From an uncultured Lachnospiraceae bacterium (lineage in GTDB: Bacteria > Bacillota > Clostridia > Lachnospirales > Lachnospiraceae), in contig CALYVE010000086.1 of assembly GCA_945492935.1 (NCBI GenBank), positions 1 through 7,089 on the forward strand: a stretch of 7,089 bases of DNA, read 5' to 3'. Numbering within the stretch: the stretch's first letter is position 1; each line of letters starts with the position of its first letter. Shown piece by piece: positions 6,333 through 7,089 of this stretch. A program made the position numbers and the translations under genes. The notes under the pieces were generated by a model that saw nothing but the letters and a program-made list of their open reading frames with translations, was not told where the DNA came from and ran no database searches.

Positions 6333-7089
6333 TTGCAATATAGCAGTTTTGAAAGAAAAATGAAATACGCAAGAATTGACATAGAAACAATAGGATTTTA
6401 CAGTCCGACAGAAAAGGCACATATAAATTATGGTGATCATTTACAGAATGTGATTATCAAGGATTTCTATAAGAAATTAAATGTTTCAGAGGATGAACTA
6501 TACGTTTTGGATTTTAATGATGTCTCAACATATAAGGGAGAGAAATTGATACTACCAATTAATCAAGCGATATCTCATCCATTGAATCAGTTTTTTTCAG
6601 AGGATATTATTCCGATTATTTTGGGAGTGAGCAGAGATGCATCTGCAGTATCAGATGAAGAAATAGCGTATCTTAAACAACACGAACCAATTGGGTGCAG
6701 AGATGAAGAAACATACAAGTGTTTAATTTCAAAAGGTGTAGATGCCTACTTAAATGGTTGTATTACAATGACTTTGGAAATGAGAGAAACTGAACCTTCT
6801 GAAAAAAGAGTATATGTGATTGAAGCTCCGGAGTATGCAATAGAATGTATGCCTGCAGAGCTAAAAGAAAAGGCTTGTTTTCTTGAAAATGTTTGTTATA
6901 TGTCGTATCAGGATTTGCCAGAGGGCAAGTCAATGGAAGATGTTGTTCGTGAAAGATATAACGAATTAAAGGAACATGCATCGTTGGTTGTTACGTCAAG
7001 GATGCATATTGCGTCACCGTGTATCGGTATGGGAATTCCTGTTGTGTTGGTAAGAACTACCATAGACTATCGTTTTTCATGGATTGATA
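6333..7089 (+). CDS. Polysaccharide pyruvyl transferase family protein, 3'-partial
   Basis: The frame is open to the window end, giving 252 codons from the preferred TTG start; ATG 6360 is the alternative and would remove nine residues. Numbered from the TTG, motifs of the polysaccharide pyruvyl transferase family (Pfam PF04230) are NYGDHLQN (32-39), GCRDEET (121-127), a following L-N-G-C-x-T-M-T-L strand, and TSRMHIASP (221-229) leading into GIPVVLV. Family members such as WcaK, CsaB and the exopolysaccharide ketal-pyruvyltransferases transfer an enolpyruvyl unit from PEP to make a ketal on a polysaccharide sugar, but many members have no proven activity and some act on other groups. No signal peptide or membrane span is visible, so it is probably cytoplasmic. 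It follows the glycosyltransferase with an 8-base gap, which places it in the same operon. It may modify the glycan made by this cluster. Usual length is 300-400 residues, so roughly the last quarter or third is missing. Confidence 0.82.
   Translation, partial: MQYSSFERKMKYARIDIETIGFYSPTEKAHINYGDHLQNVIIKDFYKKLNVSEDELYVLDFNDVSTYKGEKLILPINQAISHPLNQFFSEDIIPIILGVSRDASAVSDEEIAYLKQHEPIGCRDEETYKCLISKGVDAYLNGCITMTLEMRETEPSEKRVYVIEAPEYAIECMPAELKEKACFLENVCYMSYQDLPEGKSMEDVVRERYNELKEHASLVVTSRMHIASPCIGMGIPVVLVRTTIDYRFSWID

Noticed and set aside
6763..6981. Minus-strand open frame in the 3' region
   Set aside because: It is covered by the plus-strand pyruvyl transferase-like gene, which has clear family motifs across the same bases and runs off the window end.

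Overview
The window holds six genes, all on the + strand and packed head to tail with gaps or overlaps of only a few bases. The first lacks its 5' end and the last its 3' end. The layout is one operon segment for making and attaching unusual sugars. No promoter, terminator, RNA gene, mobile element, CRISPR array or substantial repeat was seen. Moderate-to-low GC, AGGAG-type ribosome binding sites, tight packing and protein style suggest a Firmicute, most likely a clostridial or Lachnospiraceae-type gut anaerobe; this is inferred from style, not from a marker gene.

Bases 1-2629 hold a sugar-modifying pair. The first gene is an almost complete extended-SDR nucleotide-sugar reductase or epimerase. 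It overlaps a thiamine-diphosphate (ThDP) enzyme of the acetolactate synthase superfamily. A ThDP carboligase beside a sugar reductase recalls YerE/YerF, which add and reduce a two-carbon branch on a CDP-dideoxyhexose during yersiniose synthesis.

Bases 2659-5367 hold a nonulosonic acid (sialic, legionaminic or pseudaminic acid-like) pair. One gene fuses a NeuA-like cytidylyltransferase domain to a PseG/SpsG-like nucleotide-sugar hydrolase domain. The next is a NeuB-type PEP-condensing synthase with a C-terminal SAF domain. Both depart from the usual family motifs: the NeuA-like half has replaced several catalytic positions, and the synthase has an altered, lengthened N-terminal loop.

Bases 5380-7089 hold assembly or decoration genes. 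One is a membrane-anchored family 2 glycosyltransferase with two C-terminal transmembrane segments. The other is a partial polysaccharide pyruvyl transferase family protein that probably starts with TTG. Sampled stretches here tend to be more AT-rich than those upstream, which suggests a mosaic cassette boundary near 5368.

Working model (inference): the SDR and ThDP enzymes build or branch a nucleotide-activated sugar. The SpsG-like domain releases a free sugar, NeuB condenses it with PEP, and the NeuA-like domain activates the product. The glycosyltransferase and pyruvyl transferase then act in building a surface polysaccharide or flagellar glycan. Whether the branching pair and the NeuB pair act on one molecule cannot be decided from this sequence.
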